The notes beneath the pieces were generated by a model, which ran no database searches, was not told where the DNA came from, and was given only the letters and a program-made list of their open reading frames with translations. From Hirsutella rhossiliensis (taxonomy: Eukaryota > Ascomycota > Sordariomycetes > Hypocreales > Ophiocordycipitaceae), in NCBI RefSeq assembly GCF_020360975.1, contig NW_025408682.1:310001-374000 (forward strand): a DNA stretch of 64,000 nucleotides. The letters are read 5' to 3'. Below, one piece after another: positions 24,701 to 37,020 of the stretch (positions are counted from its first letter, which is position 1; every line of letters starts with the position of its first letter). The position numbers and the translations under genes were made by a program.

Positions 24701-25623
24701 TATAAATTAATACCTAGATTAAAAGCTACGATTTTATATAACGAAGTATTAAGATAACTAGAGTTCCCTACTACCCGCCCTTAACTTCGCTTATAACTCG
24801 TCTTAGCACTCTTCTATTAATATAGCACCGTTAAAAGTAGCCCTAGGCTAAGATATCTAGAACCCCCTATTACTGCCCCCGACTAATAAGACCGCTACTA
24901 CTAGACCCGCCGCTAGAGCTAGGGAACTTATATAGACCGCCTAGGAAACCTAGGAAGATACTAGGAATACTGCTACCGCCGCTTAAGAACGTTAAAAGGA
25001 ATAGGCTAATAGGAAATAACGACTAACTAACTTTACTATTAGTAACCGAGTTTTTCTTAGTAGGAAAGGCTTTACTATAAACGCTCTAACTACTTAGCTA
25101 GATAACTAATAGTTAGGTCTGTTTATAATCCTAGAAAAACGCGGTTAGAGCTATATACTATAGCTGCCTAAGTCGTATAAAATAAAGAACCTATTCTACG
25201 CCGACCGTCTTCGAAAAGCGGCTAATAACCCCTTACCCTAGTAGATCTAGACACCTCCGCTACTTAAAGAGATTAACGGAGAACCTAAGTAAGAGGTTAA
25301 TTAAGTCTAGTAGTCTTAAGTAACTAGTAGGAGTCGACGACTAGAATACTAGGTCTTATAGAAGGGATATAACCTTAATAAGACTTAGTACCTAGCTAGG
25401 AATTTCCGTAATATACTAATAGTATTAAAGGTATTCTACGATAAATATCTAGATATAGTAGGCCTACCCGTTAACCTATAATACTAGATCGAATATTCTA
25501 TAGTAGAGGAGGGCTATAAGGAACGAGACGATAATAATATAGTAGAGAAAGCTATAAAACTAAGAACCCGCCGCTACGACTAACTACCTTAATATATATA
25601 TTAAGGCCTTAAACGGGGGGTAG
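21779..25623 (+). mobile_element. Gypsy-3 internal relic with integrase and chromodomain traces
   Basis: The 3' part is a Ty3/Gypsy integrase readable through RIP stops: ASRYFRYLYYFFSMPL near 24520, then NAR.FISTFLIEINRL and Q.LRFYITKY...SSLLPALNFAYNSS near 24720-24800. A chromodomain-like tail follows (ARNFRNILIVLKVFYDKYLD near 25395-25450), and a stop lies just before the LTR at 25624. The left part (21779-24100) reads as a protein-like frame (RRARKELTTLATVIE..., IKLLPKKTLNYLIALMR) in which I could not recognise reverse transcriptase. It may belong to another element or to gag. Strongly RIP-mutated. Confidence 0.55.
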
Positions 25624-25882
25624 TATTACGACCCTATGCGCTAGCGTAGAGATACTAGCGTAGAACCTTACTAGTATTATATGTCTAAGTAGTATTACGT
25701 GCCTATATACGACCTCGTGCTTACCTAAGCGCTGCTAAACTAACCTTATATATATATATATATAAGGGCTAGCTCGGTTATATAGTCTAGTCTTTCTTTC
25801 TTACTCCTTAGCTTTAAGTCTTTATTTATAGTACTAATATATCTTTATAGCTATTAAGGCTTATATATACCTAGCTATAATA
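25624..25882 (+). repeat. Gypsy-3 3' LTR (259 bp)
   Basis: It begins TATTACGACCC (from a TGTTACGACCC-type start) right after the pol stop and ends CTATAATA. A second copy is at 51765-52021. It contains an AT-run promoter-like stretch followed by TCTTTCTTTCTTACTCC. Confidence 0.75.
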
Positions 25883-27530
25883 TTATTAAATAGTTAAATA
25901 GATATAAAAAAGGACTCTAATAAAGCTTCCTAGCTAACCTATGCCTATTTTATTTATAACTATAGCCTACGGCGCGCTTCTTTAAGCGTTAGGCTATATA
26001 AGACCTCTACCTAGAAGATTAACTGCCCCTTCCGCCTTATTATAAAAGCCTCTAAAGAAGCTTTAAAGTAGGATTTTTAAGTTATAGAGGCTTCCTATAA
26101 CTATAGGCTATCTCTTAATCCCTTAGCGTATAATATTTACCGTTATTAAACCGCTATATAGTAAGATCTTAAGCGTAACCTCTCTAAATATATAGCGCTT
26201 CTAGCTCGATAGGTTTCTATAATCCTATAAGATAGCGAGCCTAATACTTCGTTTTTTCGTATTAAAGATATTAATAATAATCGTTAAAAGCTCCGTTTTA
26301 AAGCTCTTAATAGGAGGATAGCTACCTAAGTATTTATTAAGTATCTTTAAGTAGCTAGCCTTCTATACTTTATTAAATTTAACCTATATAACGAAAATAA
26401 GATTTAAGGCGTACTTTAGACCTACCCTTAGTATTAAAAGATATAGAAACGCTTCCCTAAGGTTCTTAGTCTTAATAATATATATAAAACTAACCGCTTT
26501 AAGCTCTTCCTCTTCTAAGTTACTAAGGTTACTAATTAAAAGTCCCTTATAAACTTTATATTTAGCTTTATTAATATAGAAAAGGAAGAGGGATACTAGT
26601 AGCTATATAATTCCCTTAACGAGCTTTATAAGAAGATAGGGGCAGCTAAGCTAGTAGTAGTTATTATAGATAAGGAAGCCGCGCTTAAAAAGGCCCTTCT
26701 TAATATTTTCCCTTATATATAGTAATAGCTATATATTTTTTATATTAATAGTAACGTTCGGGCTTAAATCTAGTCTTATTAGAAGGACCTAGCTAATCCT
26801 AATAGCACTAATAATTTTAGCGATATAAAGATCCCTTTAGAGGTAGTAGCTATCCTTGCCTAAGAAGCCGCTAATTAAGAAGCTGGTATTACGACCTAAT
26901 TAAACCTTAACCTAGACGGAGATCTCGAATTTAGCCGTAAGGGTATATTTCTTACCTAGAAGCGCGTTATCTACGTATAAGAGGAGGCGAACTTTATAAA
27001 GGTATAGCGGCGGCTCGACGAAGTCTTCGGATAATAATACTAAGGCTATATCGTGATATATATTTCCTATAAATATATGCCTTAGCAGGAGCAATAGGCT
27101 TAATACTCTATTAGCTAGTATCGTAACTTCGGGCAATAAATAAATAGCGCGGTTAAAACCGCTTATAAGAATATAAAATCGTATTTACTAACGGGCACGT
27201 CTAACCTCTTATATCTTTATAATGCCCTTATTTAAATAATTAAAAATAAAGAGATTATATACACCTAAACAGCTGCCCGATAAGAGATACGACAACGCAG
27301 GCGCTTTCTTAACCAGCAGTGGCTAGGGGATATTAACGTTACACGGCGATCACTAGCTCGAGGAAATAAAAGGGGAAGGGGATTAAGAGGGGGACGCGGT
27401 AATGGGGGCACGCCTCGGGCTTCGTTAGGGCCGCCCGCTTCGTCGGGTGCGGCGATAACTTCGTCAGGGCCGCCCGCGGCGATGGCTTCGTCGGGCGCAG
27501 AGTGGGAAGCCATTGAGTGGGCGCCGCCGG
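25883..27530 (+). pseudogene. Mutator-like (MULE) transposase relic
   Basis: Read through TAG/TAA, the plus strand gives a FAR1/MULE-type transposase: an N-terminal zinc-binding region (NCPFRLIIKASKEALK near 26020), then NNIYKTNRFKLFLF near 26475 (the first catalytic Asp of the family is Asn here), VVVIIDKEAALKKALL near 26660 and the C-terminal signature QRRRFLNQQWLGDI near 27295. The frame ends in a Gly/Ala-rich tail with short repeats to about 27530. RIP damage is heavy up to about 27250 and absent after it. It catalyses cut-and-paste transposition in intact relatives. Terminal repeats were not identified. Confidence 0.7.
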
Positions 27531-27811
27531 CCACATAGCCGTAGGGGCAGCCGGGTCAATTAACGGGCCGATTGTTGCAACTTCGAGCTCGAGGCTCGGA
27601 AATGCGTTATTTGAGCGAATTGGCCCATGGCCGGCTTGTGGCTGCGAGCGCTGTGTATATGTATGCGATGCCTTCAATTGCGTGTGGGTAGGCTGCGTGT
27701 ATGGACGAGGGCATTTGGTCAGTACGGGTACTTGCCATGGCGGGCGCGGTACAAGTGGTGACAAGAGCTGGCGTTGGTACGTATCTTTAAAATGGGTCCG
27801 TTTGGCAAATA
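27531..27811. other. Unmutated spacer between MULE relic and Tc1 element
   Basis: Normal GC content with CpA present. Open frames exist on both strands and none was recognised. It may be the MULE 3' end or host DNA. Confidence 0.3.
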
Positions 27812-29329
27812 CGGAGGCAGCCTTCAAAAGTTATCGGCCACGCTAAATTAGACCCTATAAGGAAAAAGGAAGTAGCAAAGTAAATAGAGTGCCCCGCACG
27901 CGATTTTCTACGGCAGCCGCCCCTCCGCCTTTCTTAACATTCCCAATAACAATAAGGCGAAAAACAGATATCGCGACTCGAGCCCTTATTGTGGTGCTTC
28001 GAGGCGGCGGGAAATCGGCTGCTAAAGTTACTGCCTTAACTAGCGTGCCTCTTAGAACAGTTAAATACATCTACACACGAGCTCTTTAACGCGGCTTTAA
28101 GCTAGATACGCTGCCCTTGACCCTTCGAGACGAGTGGCTCTAAGATGCCCCTCGTTCTGGCCGTCCCTCTAAGCAGCCTATAATCTAAGATGAGGTTCTT
28201 ACGAAGGTTCGCCGCGATAGATACGGAAGGGAAAAAAACTGCGCTGATATTGCTGGCGAGCTGAGCTTAGCAGGGCACCCGGTCTTAGCAACGACTGTAT
28301 GGCGAGTCCTCCGCTCAGCAGGCTTCCGGAAGACGAAGCCTACGAGGAAGCCAGGCTTAACGAAGAAGATGCGAAAAGAACGACTAGCCTAGTGTCTTAT
28401 ATACTAAGATTAGACCCTCGAGGACTGGAAGAGGGTGATTTGGTTAGACGAGACTTCTATTGTCTTGCTACATCGACGAGGAGGCTATCGTGTATAGAGG
28501 AAAGCCAACGAGCGCTTTACTTAAAGCTATATCCGCGAGAGATAGAAAGGCGCCTTAGAATTCATGTTCTAGGGCTGCTTTTTATATAATAAGAAGGGCC
28601 TAAGCTACTGCTAGGCACTAGAGACTGCTGCTAAGAAGAAGGCAGCAGATAAAGCTATTGCAATAATAAACGAAGAACTCGAACCCCTACTAATAGAGGA
28701 GTAGGAACTTAATAATGGCTTACGAAGACTATATCTCCGTTAACTTCCTAGACCTAAACCTCGATAGAAATTTAACTAGAAGTCAGGCAAGCTTGTATAA
28801 GGCTCTAAGCACGGCGGAATTGACTAGTTCCGCTACTAGAAGAAGATTCTTCTTCCTAAGCTCTTTCCCTTTACTAAAGAGTGCGAGGCTGAGCTTTCTA
28901 GGACGATTATGCAAGAAGATAAGGCTCTTGCCTATAAACACTATATTTAGCAACGATTCTATAATTCTCACGATATTTAACGGCTTTATTAGTGCGGCAA
29001 CTCGCCTAACCTTAACGCTATTAAGCTAGCTTAGCTATAGATAAAAAGAACGACTATAAAGAAGGGCGCGCTAAAGAGCCGAGCTAAGGCTATCACGGCT
29101 TAGGATCTTGCTTAGAAGGAGCTACCGTAAGAGAAGATATAGGCTTAGATCGAACGAATCCCTCGTTATATACAGAAAATAATTAAACTTAAGGGCGGCA
29201 ACGAATATCGCGAGGGCAGGCTAGATTAGGTATAAGCTAGGAACGGTGCTATAGTAATTTAGTTACTACTTCCTTTTTCCTTATAGGGTCTAATTTAGCG
29301 TGGCCGATAACTTTTAAAGGCTTCCTCTA
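27812..29329 (+). mobile_element. Tc1/mariner-type transposon, partly RIP-mutated
   Basis: Terminal inverted repeats of about 60 bp (CGGAGGCAGCCTTCAAAAG at the left; the right copy differs mainly by C/T and G/A changes) flanked by TA at 27810-27811 and 29330-29331. The transposase is on the plus strand. Length 1518 bp is ordinary for the superfamily. Confidence 0.88.
27889..29230 (+). pseudogene. Tc1/mariner transposase, broken by RIP stops
   Basis: N-terminal helix-turn-helix (RALIVVLRGGGKSAAKV, TSVPLRTVKYIYTRAL), a second one with GRPSKQ and KVRRDRYGREKNCADIAGEL followed by TTVWRVLRSAGFRKTKPTRKPGL, then the catalytic region DWKRVIWLDETSIVLLHRRG near 28425-28480 (first Asp). A long mutated stretch follows and GNSPNLNAIKLA-like sequence near 28990-29030, where the second and third acidic positions would lie. 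TAG/TAA codons break the frame at several points. Family: Tc1-like DDE transposase. Confidence 0.75.
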
Positions 29330-29401
29330 TAGTAAAAGGGCGTTTAGCAAATAGCAATACCCGTGCCACGCCCCACTTATTTCGCGTTCGTTCCTCACCA
29401 G

Positions 29402-29415
29402 CTCTATAAATTGGT
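29402..29415. repeat. LINE target-site duplication, left copy
   Basis: CTCTATAAATTGGT here is repeated at 35300-35313. Joining the two flanks restores the pogo-2 terminal repeat as seen, inverted, at the right end of that element. Confidence 0.9.
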
Positions 29416-29533
29416 CAGCACTCCCTTGTATTCTTACTTTCTTGGCACCATCTGTTAAGGACTTCGCTGTACACAACACACATCCGCTAACAAGGGCGTT
29501 TAACACCACGCTCAGCGCAAGCTGAGGGCGGCG

Positions 29534-31238
29534 ATGGCACCCAACCCCGCGGACCAGGCGCGACTGCCGCCCCAGGAACAAGAGCCGATGACTCCACGAA
29601 CGCCCCAGGAGCTAGAGAAGCGCTCCTCCGGCAGGCCCCACGCGCGGGTCTTGCCGAATTACTGTTGCCACGACGCGCACAGCAACCCGACGACTCTCCA
29701 TTCGGCTCCACGAACAGCGACAATGCCCACACCGACACCGACCAGCCAGATGCTGTAATGGGAGACGCAGCAGACGAAACCGAGACCGACGAGCCGGACG
29801 ACCTGCCCGAGACTCAAGGCCCAGCAGTAACGGTTGCCCACGCGGCAGAGAGACTTATCGCCAACCAGATGGAAGCACAACAGGCAAAGCTGGCCGTCTT
29901 CCGCGCATTCTGCACCGCCTTCGACAAGACGGCTGCCCAGTTCAACTCGGGCCACGAGCTCAGCTTCGCGAAGGAATTCTCGCGCGGCTTCATTAGCTAC
30001 TGGGACGACGCGCTCAACGGCGCGCCCACACGCGCCGGTCAGAATGTCAACAACCGCCACGGCAGAGACGGGACCGCACCGACCTACGCCGCTATGGCCC
30101 AGAAGGGGATGGCACAGACAAGGGCTCCCCTGCCGGCACGCCTCGGCCCGAAGCCCCGGAAGGCGCCTCCGGTCCAGCCGCCTAAAGATGACCTGCGTGT
30201 CTTCGTGCGGCTCGACGACAAGTCCCCAGCATGGGGCTATCAGGGGCATGCCATCAGAGCTCACGTAGCTAAGACTCTCAACCTAGGGACAGAACGCATG
30301 CCACAGATCGCCCGGGTTAAGACTGGATGGGCTATACGGGCCTCAGACCGGGAGGCGAGGGACCTGCTTGTGGAACGGCAGGACGACTGGGCGGCCCGCC
30401 TCGGGGCCGTGGCGGGTGAAGGGGTTCAGAAGTGGCACACGTACGCTGTGGCCGACTGCCCCAGGCAGCTCACGGATATCTGGGGGGCCGCCGTGGACTA
30501 TGACCAAGCTATCAAAGAAGAGATCAAGCTCCAGACAGGTGCCGAACCAATTGATGTGCACATTGCTAAGAGATACTCCGAAAGCTCCGACCAGCCCACT
30601 GTGACAATGATTGTGTCCTTTCAGGCGGCGATACAGAGGAGATGGCGGCTCTTCGGCACCAGCCGACTAGCCCGACTGATCGCCAAGACCGCCCGGCCCG
30701 CGCAGTGCGACACCTGTTGGGATTATCACTCCCGCTACGCCTGCGACCGAAAACAAGCCTGCCGACGATGCGGCGGAAAGACCATCGCGATAACGACTGC
30801 AAGCAGCCGGAGAGGTGCGCGAACTGTTCCGGGCCCTTCCCGGCAGACCATAAGAGTGCCCTGCCAGACCTAGGCGCTCACGGCCAACTCGTGCGGCTCT
30901 CCAAGATCGAGAAGTACGCCGTAAGGAAGATCGGCTCTCAGCTATACCGGCAAGCCAATATGGAGCTCGAACGGGCCACGGCGACCGCCTCCCCAACCCT
31001 CCCAAGGACCGACCCCATCGCCCTGCATGAGAGCTGCCGAGGCCCGCCTAGGCAAGCAACAGGACCAGCAGCAGCAACAGCAGCAGCAACAGCAGCAGCA
31101 ATGTCGACCCCAGCGGCTGTCCCCCACCAGCGCGCAGGCGCCAGACTCCACAACGCTCCCTCCACCACAGGAAGACAGATCCGAGTCTCCTATGAAGAGG
31201 CGCCGACGAAACGTATCCTGGACCCCTATGAACAATAG
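29534..31238 (+). pseudogene. LINE ORF1 (gag-like, CCHC knuckles), frameshifted
   Basis: It starts at the ATG at 29534 (MAPNPADQARLPP), shifts frame near 29660, then runs as one long frame to about 30770 (MGDAADETETDEPDD, FRAFCTAFDKTAAQFN, RVFVRLDDKSPAWGYQGHAI, AVADCPRQLTDIWG). The first knuckle QCDTCWDYHSRYAC is near 30705-30745 and a second starts CRRCGG near 30757. Another frame change leads to CANCSGPFPADHK near 30815 and a C-terminal tail with a CAG/CAA microsatellite (31064-31101). ORF1 proteins bind the element RNA. Two frameshifts make this copy defective. Confidence 0.78.
31064..31101. repeat. CAG/CAA microsatellite
   Basis: Imperfect run of CAGCAGCAACAG units inside LINE ORF1. In the surviving ORF1 frame it encodes an Ala/Thr-rich stretch, not polyGln. 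Confidence 0.8.
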
Positions 31239-31261
31239 GCCCCAACACTAACAACTCGCGA

Positions 31262-34200
31262 CAGGAGGACGATCCGAGTTCTCCAGGCCAACGTGGCCAA
31301 AATAGGGGCCTATCATAGCATAGCCCTACGACTAGCGGAAGCGAAAACTACGACGTCGTGCTCATCCAGGAACCGAACGTTTGGATAGAAAAGAAGGCGG
31401 AGCCTGCAGGACCCAGACGCACCGCTCCTTCCACGCATTCGCCCCAGAACGCGCCTGGGAACCGGATCAGGCCCGAGAGTGATCTCGTATGTCCGGAACC
31501 ACCCAGATATACGGGCAGAGCAACTCTGCCCCGCCCTACGCGTGATATCCTGTGGCTCCGGGTAAACAGCACCCTTATTATCAACTTCTATCGACACGCG
31601 AAGACACCGAGCCACTCGACTACCTCCTCCACCAGCAGGACGTCCCCGAGAGATGCCTCATCGCGGGCGACTTCAACGCCTGTCATTTCTCCTGGCAGCC
31701 TGGAGCCCGGAGTGCGAGGAACGGAAAGGACATCGCCCAGTGGGCGGCCGACAAGGCTCGGACTGCTCACCACGCCAGGCGAGGCCACACACGCCCGCGG
31801 AAATACCATTGATCTAGCCTTTGCCAATATCCCTCTGCGGACGCGCTTATCGAGGAGCACCTTCATACCGGCTCGGACCATTACACGATCAGCATTACGC
31901 TCCCCGGCGGATTCCCCCAAGGACGATAGCTAGACCAAGGGTAAGCTCCGAGGAAGAAATGAAGCGATTCGAGGAACTTGTGCGGGCTGGGGCCACAGCA
32001 CTACCCCGGCTGGCCGTTGAGCCCAGAGGCCTGGAGAGGCTGGCCGAGGCGCTGTCTCGCCTACTCCAAGAGGCGGCCGACGCAGCGGGCCGACGGCCCA
32101 GGAAGAACGCGAGAGGCACCCCATGGTGGAACGATCAGTGCGCCGGTGCAGCGGCCGAACTAAGAGCTATGCGGCGGATCTACCCCACAGGGCACGGCAG
32201 AGAGGTCCAGACTGCCCGGCGGGAGCTGCGCCGGGCGGTACGGCGGGCTAAGAGACATTTCTGGCAGACTGTTCTAGAAGGCGCCGAGAGCAACCAGGAT
32301 ATCTATAAGATCATGCGGTGGTCGAGGAAACCGAGCCGTTCCGGGCCCCGCCTATACAGGTAGGCGACCAGGTCTTCGAGACCCAGACGGAAAAGGCAAA
32401 CGCGCCCGAGTCGAGATCCTAGAAAGGCGCGGGGCCGCGGACGACATCCCGGACCCCTGGGCCCCAGAGGTGCTGGCCCCAGGAGGACTCTCGACTGCAG
32501 CGTCACGCTCGCGGATGCGGCATGCGCCTGCACCTCTACGGGCAACACCTCCCGGGGATCGACGGCATCACGGTCCGAATGCTGCGTCGCGTCTGGAACC
32601 ACATCGGCGAGGCGGTGAGGGAACTATATGAAGGCTGCCTACACGTGGGCTACCACCCCGCCTGTTTCCGCGCAGCAGAGGTCGTAATGATCCCTAAGCC
32701 TGGCAAGAGGGACCTGTCTATTCCGAGAGGCTGGAGGCCGATTTCTCTCTAGCTTGCCTCGGCAAGGACTCGAACGCCTAATAGCCCGGCGCCTAGCCTG
32801 GGCTGCGATCACACAACGAGTCATCCACAGCCAGCATGCGGGTGCCCTGCCCAAACGTTCAGCGCTCGACCTAGCGCTAGCATTGCTCCACGACGCGGAG
32901 ACGGCCTCACCGAGGGAAAGTCGCCACGCTAATCACGATGGATATACAGGGCGCCTTTGACACGGTTCTGCGGAACCGGCTCCTCCTACGCCTACGGAAC
33001 AGGGCTGGCCAACAAACCTGGTCCGGTGGGCAGGCTGCTATGGAGCAGAGATCGGCCAGAATACGGCTCGAGGATATAACGACGCCGACAACCCCTGACG
33101 TGCGGGCTGCCACAGGGCTCCCGGCCTCCCGATTCTCTTCCTCCTCTATACAGTGCCCATCTACTCGACAGGGGAACCGAACTCGCGCTTCGGCTACGCA
33201 GATGACGTGGCCACCCTGATCCGGGGCCGGTCCCACAGGAGACGGCCGCCCGGGCCACGCGCGCCGCGGGTGAGCTCATCCAGTGGGGAGCCGATAATGG
33301 CGTAGTGTTCGACCCGGGCAAGACAGAAGTCATCCACTTCACGAGACCGAGATACAAAGGGGACCTGCCGTCGGTCTGGCACGGGTCCGTAGAAAGGAGC
33401 CACAGCAGGACCTGCGCTGGCTCGGCGTCTGGTACGACAGAAAGCTCTCATTCCGCACGCATGTGGAGAAGTGGGCCGCGAAGGCGATGACGGCCGCAGG
33501 GTTCCTCCAGAACCTCTCAAACACCCGGCGCGGAATCCCTCCCCGGTCGACACGGCATGCGGTCACGGCCTGCGTCCTCCCGATCCTTTTATACGGCGCC
33601 CATGTATGGTACCCGGGGGCGCTTCGGCCTGTGTGGGGGACTGCCCGCTTAGTTCCGTCGCGGATCACCTACCTGAAGAATAGGATCCAGCTGACCTTAA
33701 ACGTCGCAATGCGCGCTATCGCGCCCGTCTGGTGTACCATGCCGATTGTGGCCCTCCACCGAGAGACCGGCATCCCCCCTGCCACGCTGCTCCTCGCAGA
33801 CGCCCAGAGACGCGCCGCGGTCCGTCTACGCTCCCTAGATGAGCGGCACCCCTTGACCCCCCGTATGAGCATCCTCCCAACGCCTGGCCGGGAGCTAATG
33901 AAGAGGCACGGTATGCGGGCCCCTCGCGCGGCCCAGAAGCAGCACGCCTCGAGACTCCTGCGTCTTCACCAAATGACGGCCCATGCTCCGAGGCCCCGAC
34001 TTCTCCCCCCAGCACCCCCTCAGCCCGACCCGACAGGGGGCGTAGACAAAACGCAGGCGGCTCGAGACTTCCACTCGTGGCTCCGGGTATGCCCTGAAGA
34101 TACCCTCATCGTCTACACTGACGGCTCGCAGAGCGAAGACGGCGCCTGCGGGTATGGGTACTCAGTGTGGCTAGGCCCTAGCGAAGTGACCTACGGCAGC

Positions 34201-34960
34201 GGTCGGGTCCTACTCGCTGAGGTCTACGACGCAGAGGTGGAAGGCGCCCTCGAGGGGCTTCGAGCGGCACTCACGTGGTCCCCCAGAACCCCGGACCAGC
34301 AGTGGCCGATAGTCGTCTGCCTTGATAACACTGCGGCTATAAGAGCCATACGAGGCAGCCCATCGATCTCGTCGCAAGCGGCTGCGGAGAAGTTCGCTGA
34401 GGCCGCGGCTCGACACGGAGATGTCAGCACGCGTTGGTGCCCCGGCCATACGGGGATCGCCGGCAACGAGCGGGCCGACCAGCTAGCAAAGGAGGGCTGC
34501 CGGGCCGAGGTCCGGACAGATCGCCGACCTACGCGAACATCAAGAGACAGGCCAAGGCTGCGGCCAGGCGCGACTTCCAGGACTGGTGGGCCGCGGGGCC
34601 CTGAGCAGCTACAAGAGCCTAGAGCTCAAGGCCTCGCTCGGGTGCCCCCGAGCTGCACACCAAACGAGAGCACCTCCATCACCTGCTCGCTGCGAGGAGC
34701 GGGCACGGGGACTTCGCCGACTACCACGAGAGGTTTAACCACGAAGAGGCCCGGATCGAATGCTCTTGCGGGAGGAGAAAATCACCGACACACCCTTCTA
34801 CTGCCGGAAGGTAGGTACTCGACACCGCCTAAGGCTAGCCCCACGGCGGGCAAGGCTATCAACCAGGCACTAGGAAGGGATTTGACCGGTTCCTCGGGCT
34901 AGTAACGGAGGCAGAATTCTTTGACCGGATCTCCCACCGCCACTAGCTCGAGGCAACCCT
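31262..34960 (+). pseudogene. LINE ORF2 (endonuclease-RT-RNase H), frameshifted
   Basis: The AP-like endonuclease begins RVLQANVAKIGAYHS near 31270, with LIQEPNVW near 31360, IAGDFNACHFSWQPG near 31665 and NTIDLAFANIPL near 31805. Reverse transcriptase: LPGIDGITVRMLRRVWN near 32548, VVMIPKPGKRDLSIPRGWRPISL near 32680, MDIQGAFDTVL near 32938 and the catalytic FGYADDVATL near 33190. RNase H: YTDGSQSEDG near 34115, DAEVEGALEGL near 34230, CLDNTAAI near 34318 and GHTGIAGNERADQLA near 34447, with all four acidic residues present. A C-terminal CSCGRRKSPTH zinc-finger remnant lies near 34760. The protein is spread over at least five frame changes. Confidence 0.82.
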
Positions 34961-35299
34961 CCAACCTAATATGTACAACTCTCTTTTCTATGTTTTCTGC
35001 CCGTAGGCTCCTGTGGGCCTACGGCCCAGCTGACTGCGTGGGCTTTCTCAGTCACCCGGCTCTGACCGAAGACTGACTAATATTACAGCTTCGCCGCCGT
35101 GCCCGGAACCCGCTGACGGGGAAGGGACCTGAGAATCGAGCGGCCACAGAGTCCAAGAATTGCTAGATAGGGGAGAAGTAAGGAACGCGCGACGGGTCTC
35201 CGACGAGCATCCCCATCTTGTACTATACCTAGCCTAGCACGTCTTTTGCCCTTATAGGGATGTCCCAGACGGTAATCAATACTACTACTACTACTACTA
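34961..35299 (+). other. LINE 3' untranslated region and (ACT)n tail
   Basis: No open frame is seen. A short palindrome-rich stretch with GTAGGCTCCTGTGGGCCTAC lies near 35005, and the element ends in eight or so ACT units. Confidence 0.7.
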
Positions 35300-35399
35300 C
35301 TCTATAAATTGGTGCTAGACACCGCAATAGCTAAATTTTCGACATTCGACTCCTCTAACTAAAATCGCTTCAGCTACCGCGTTCCGCGCTCAGAATCGC

Positions 35400-37020
35400 A
35401 TATTTCTACCCTAGGCAGCCTTCTAGATGCCCTCTATCTACGAGCCTTTTTTGCTGCTTCTTTAAACTATCGCTTACGTGCACTGCGTGCCTTTAACTCC
35501 GCGGCCTCGATTACTTTTCTAGCCTTAGCGATTTAGTCTTCCTCCCTTTTCTATACTATTTTACGCCCTTAGGCTACTATTAAAACTCCCCTTAATTGCA
35601 ATTGCGTGTTCTTTATCGCCTTACGTTGTTGTTAGATGCGTTCGGCTATTCTAGTCCTTCCTAGATCTCTTTTAGTCTATATAAGTTCGGTAGCTAGAGA
35701 TAGCGATCCCCGAATAAAGCGACCTAAATCGCGAGAAAATTCGGGATTTAGGTCTTCGTCTTCTTAGAGTACGATCTCGAGTTTATTAGCTACTTTATTT
35801 ATTTGCCGAAGAGTTAGTAGCGTCTCGAATAGTAAAGAGTACGGTTCTAAATTAGGAGGAGGAGTAGGCGTCTTTTTCGTCTAACGAGCCTCTAGCAGCC
35901 GGAGTATAGCTTATAGATTCGGTGGCTAGATTCCCGTTTTTCGGAATATAGAGCGAATAGTATTTTATCTAAAGGCTTATAATCGCACTTACTAAATATA
36001 GGAAAGAAATTCGAGCTTAGTTATATTAATAAGGCCGTTTCGAACTATTACTTCTAACGCTTTAGCGTGGTAGTGCTTTAATAGCTAAAATACTATAATA
36101 TCGAGAGGCTAGAGTAGATACGTAAGATTCGGAGGCATGCCGAATAGAATAATCCTATGTTCGTCGCAATACTAAATAAACTATTTCGTATAGTAGGAGC
36201 TATAGCCATCGAGAATTAGCAGACGCTTCGAGCTTCTCGAGGTCTTTGCCGAATACTTATTAAAATATTAAAGCTATTCTAGACTAATTTCGTTATTTAA
36301 GTAGCTAGTCGATATAGGTCGGATAGCTATATTAGGATCTAGACTAGGTATCTAATACCACGAGGTTATATACATCTATCTAAATAGGATTAAGAAAGCG
36401 GGAATAAAAGCTCTACTAGCCGAGATAGCCTCGATCGTAGTAGTAGACTCCCTGTTCTTAGGGATAGCAAAGTAATAGGCTCTCTTTCGTTTAGTGACGA
36501 CCAATTAATCTTTGCTAATCCCGATCTAAAACCCAGTCTCGTCTATATTCTAGATATCTTTAGGGGGGATACCCTTCTCTTAGATAACCTTATAAAGGCT
36601 CTAGAAATACTAATTAACGCGGGTAAGGTCTTCGGAGGCTTAAAGCTCTAAGTAGAGCTTCTTTTAAAGCTTCTTAAAGTAGCCGTAACGTTTAAGGAAG
36701 CGAGAAGTCTACTTACTACCGATAACGAGATCGGCTTAACTAGATCGCTGATATAAGATATAATTTGCCGCATCGGTGACGAACTCTAGGCGTACCGCGA
36801 GGTTGATATTGTTAAGGCGATCGATGTAACGATATAAAGCCGCTTCTTCTGGTCGCGATAGCTTTAAATTCGTGGCTAGTCTGCCTACTTTGGGAAGACG
36901 GCCTTTAAGGCGGTATCGCAATCGATTGCGTGGTACGCCGAATTCCCGAGCAACCGTGGCCACCTTTGCACTAGAAAAATCCTTAATATATCGGAGAGCT
37001 TCTTAGATACGTGCTTCCAT
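35400..37020 (-). pseudogene. pogo-2 transposase, RIP-mutated
   Basis: Start ATG at 37018-37020 (MEARI). The helix-turn-helix KVATVAREFGVPRNRLRYRLKGR near 36905-36965 is well preserved, followed by NLKLSRPEEAALYRYIDRLNNINL. The catalytic signature NIDETGF lies at 36523-36549, then VVTKRKRAYYFAIPKNRE. Later domain parts (STSYLNNEIS near 36300 and a basic C-terminal region to 35400) are read only through many TAG/TAA stops. Fot1/pogo family. Damage increases towards the C-terminus. Confidence 0.78.

Larger units (their letters stand above)
29416..35299 (+). mobile_element. Tad1-like LINE (non-LTR retrotransposon)
   Basis: Two reading regions (ORF1 with zinc knuckles; ORF2 with endonuclease, reverse transcriptase, RNase H), no LTRs, a 3' (ACT)n tail at about 35276-35299 and a 14-bp target duplication. 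GC-rich and without RIP, but with several frameshifts, so it is recent yet probably inactive. The domain order and the presence of RNase H fit the fungal Tad clade. Confidence 0.9.

Noticed and set aside
31027..31254. PolyGln protein and its antisense polyLeu/polyCys frames
   Set aside because: Produced by the CAG/CAA microsatellite inside LINE ORF1; the ORF1 frame reads it as Ala/Thr.
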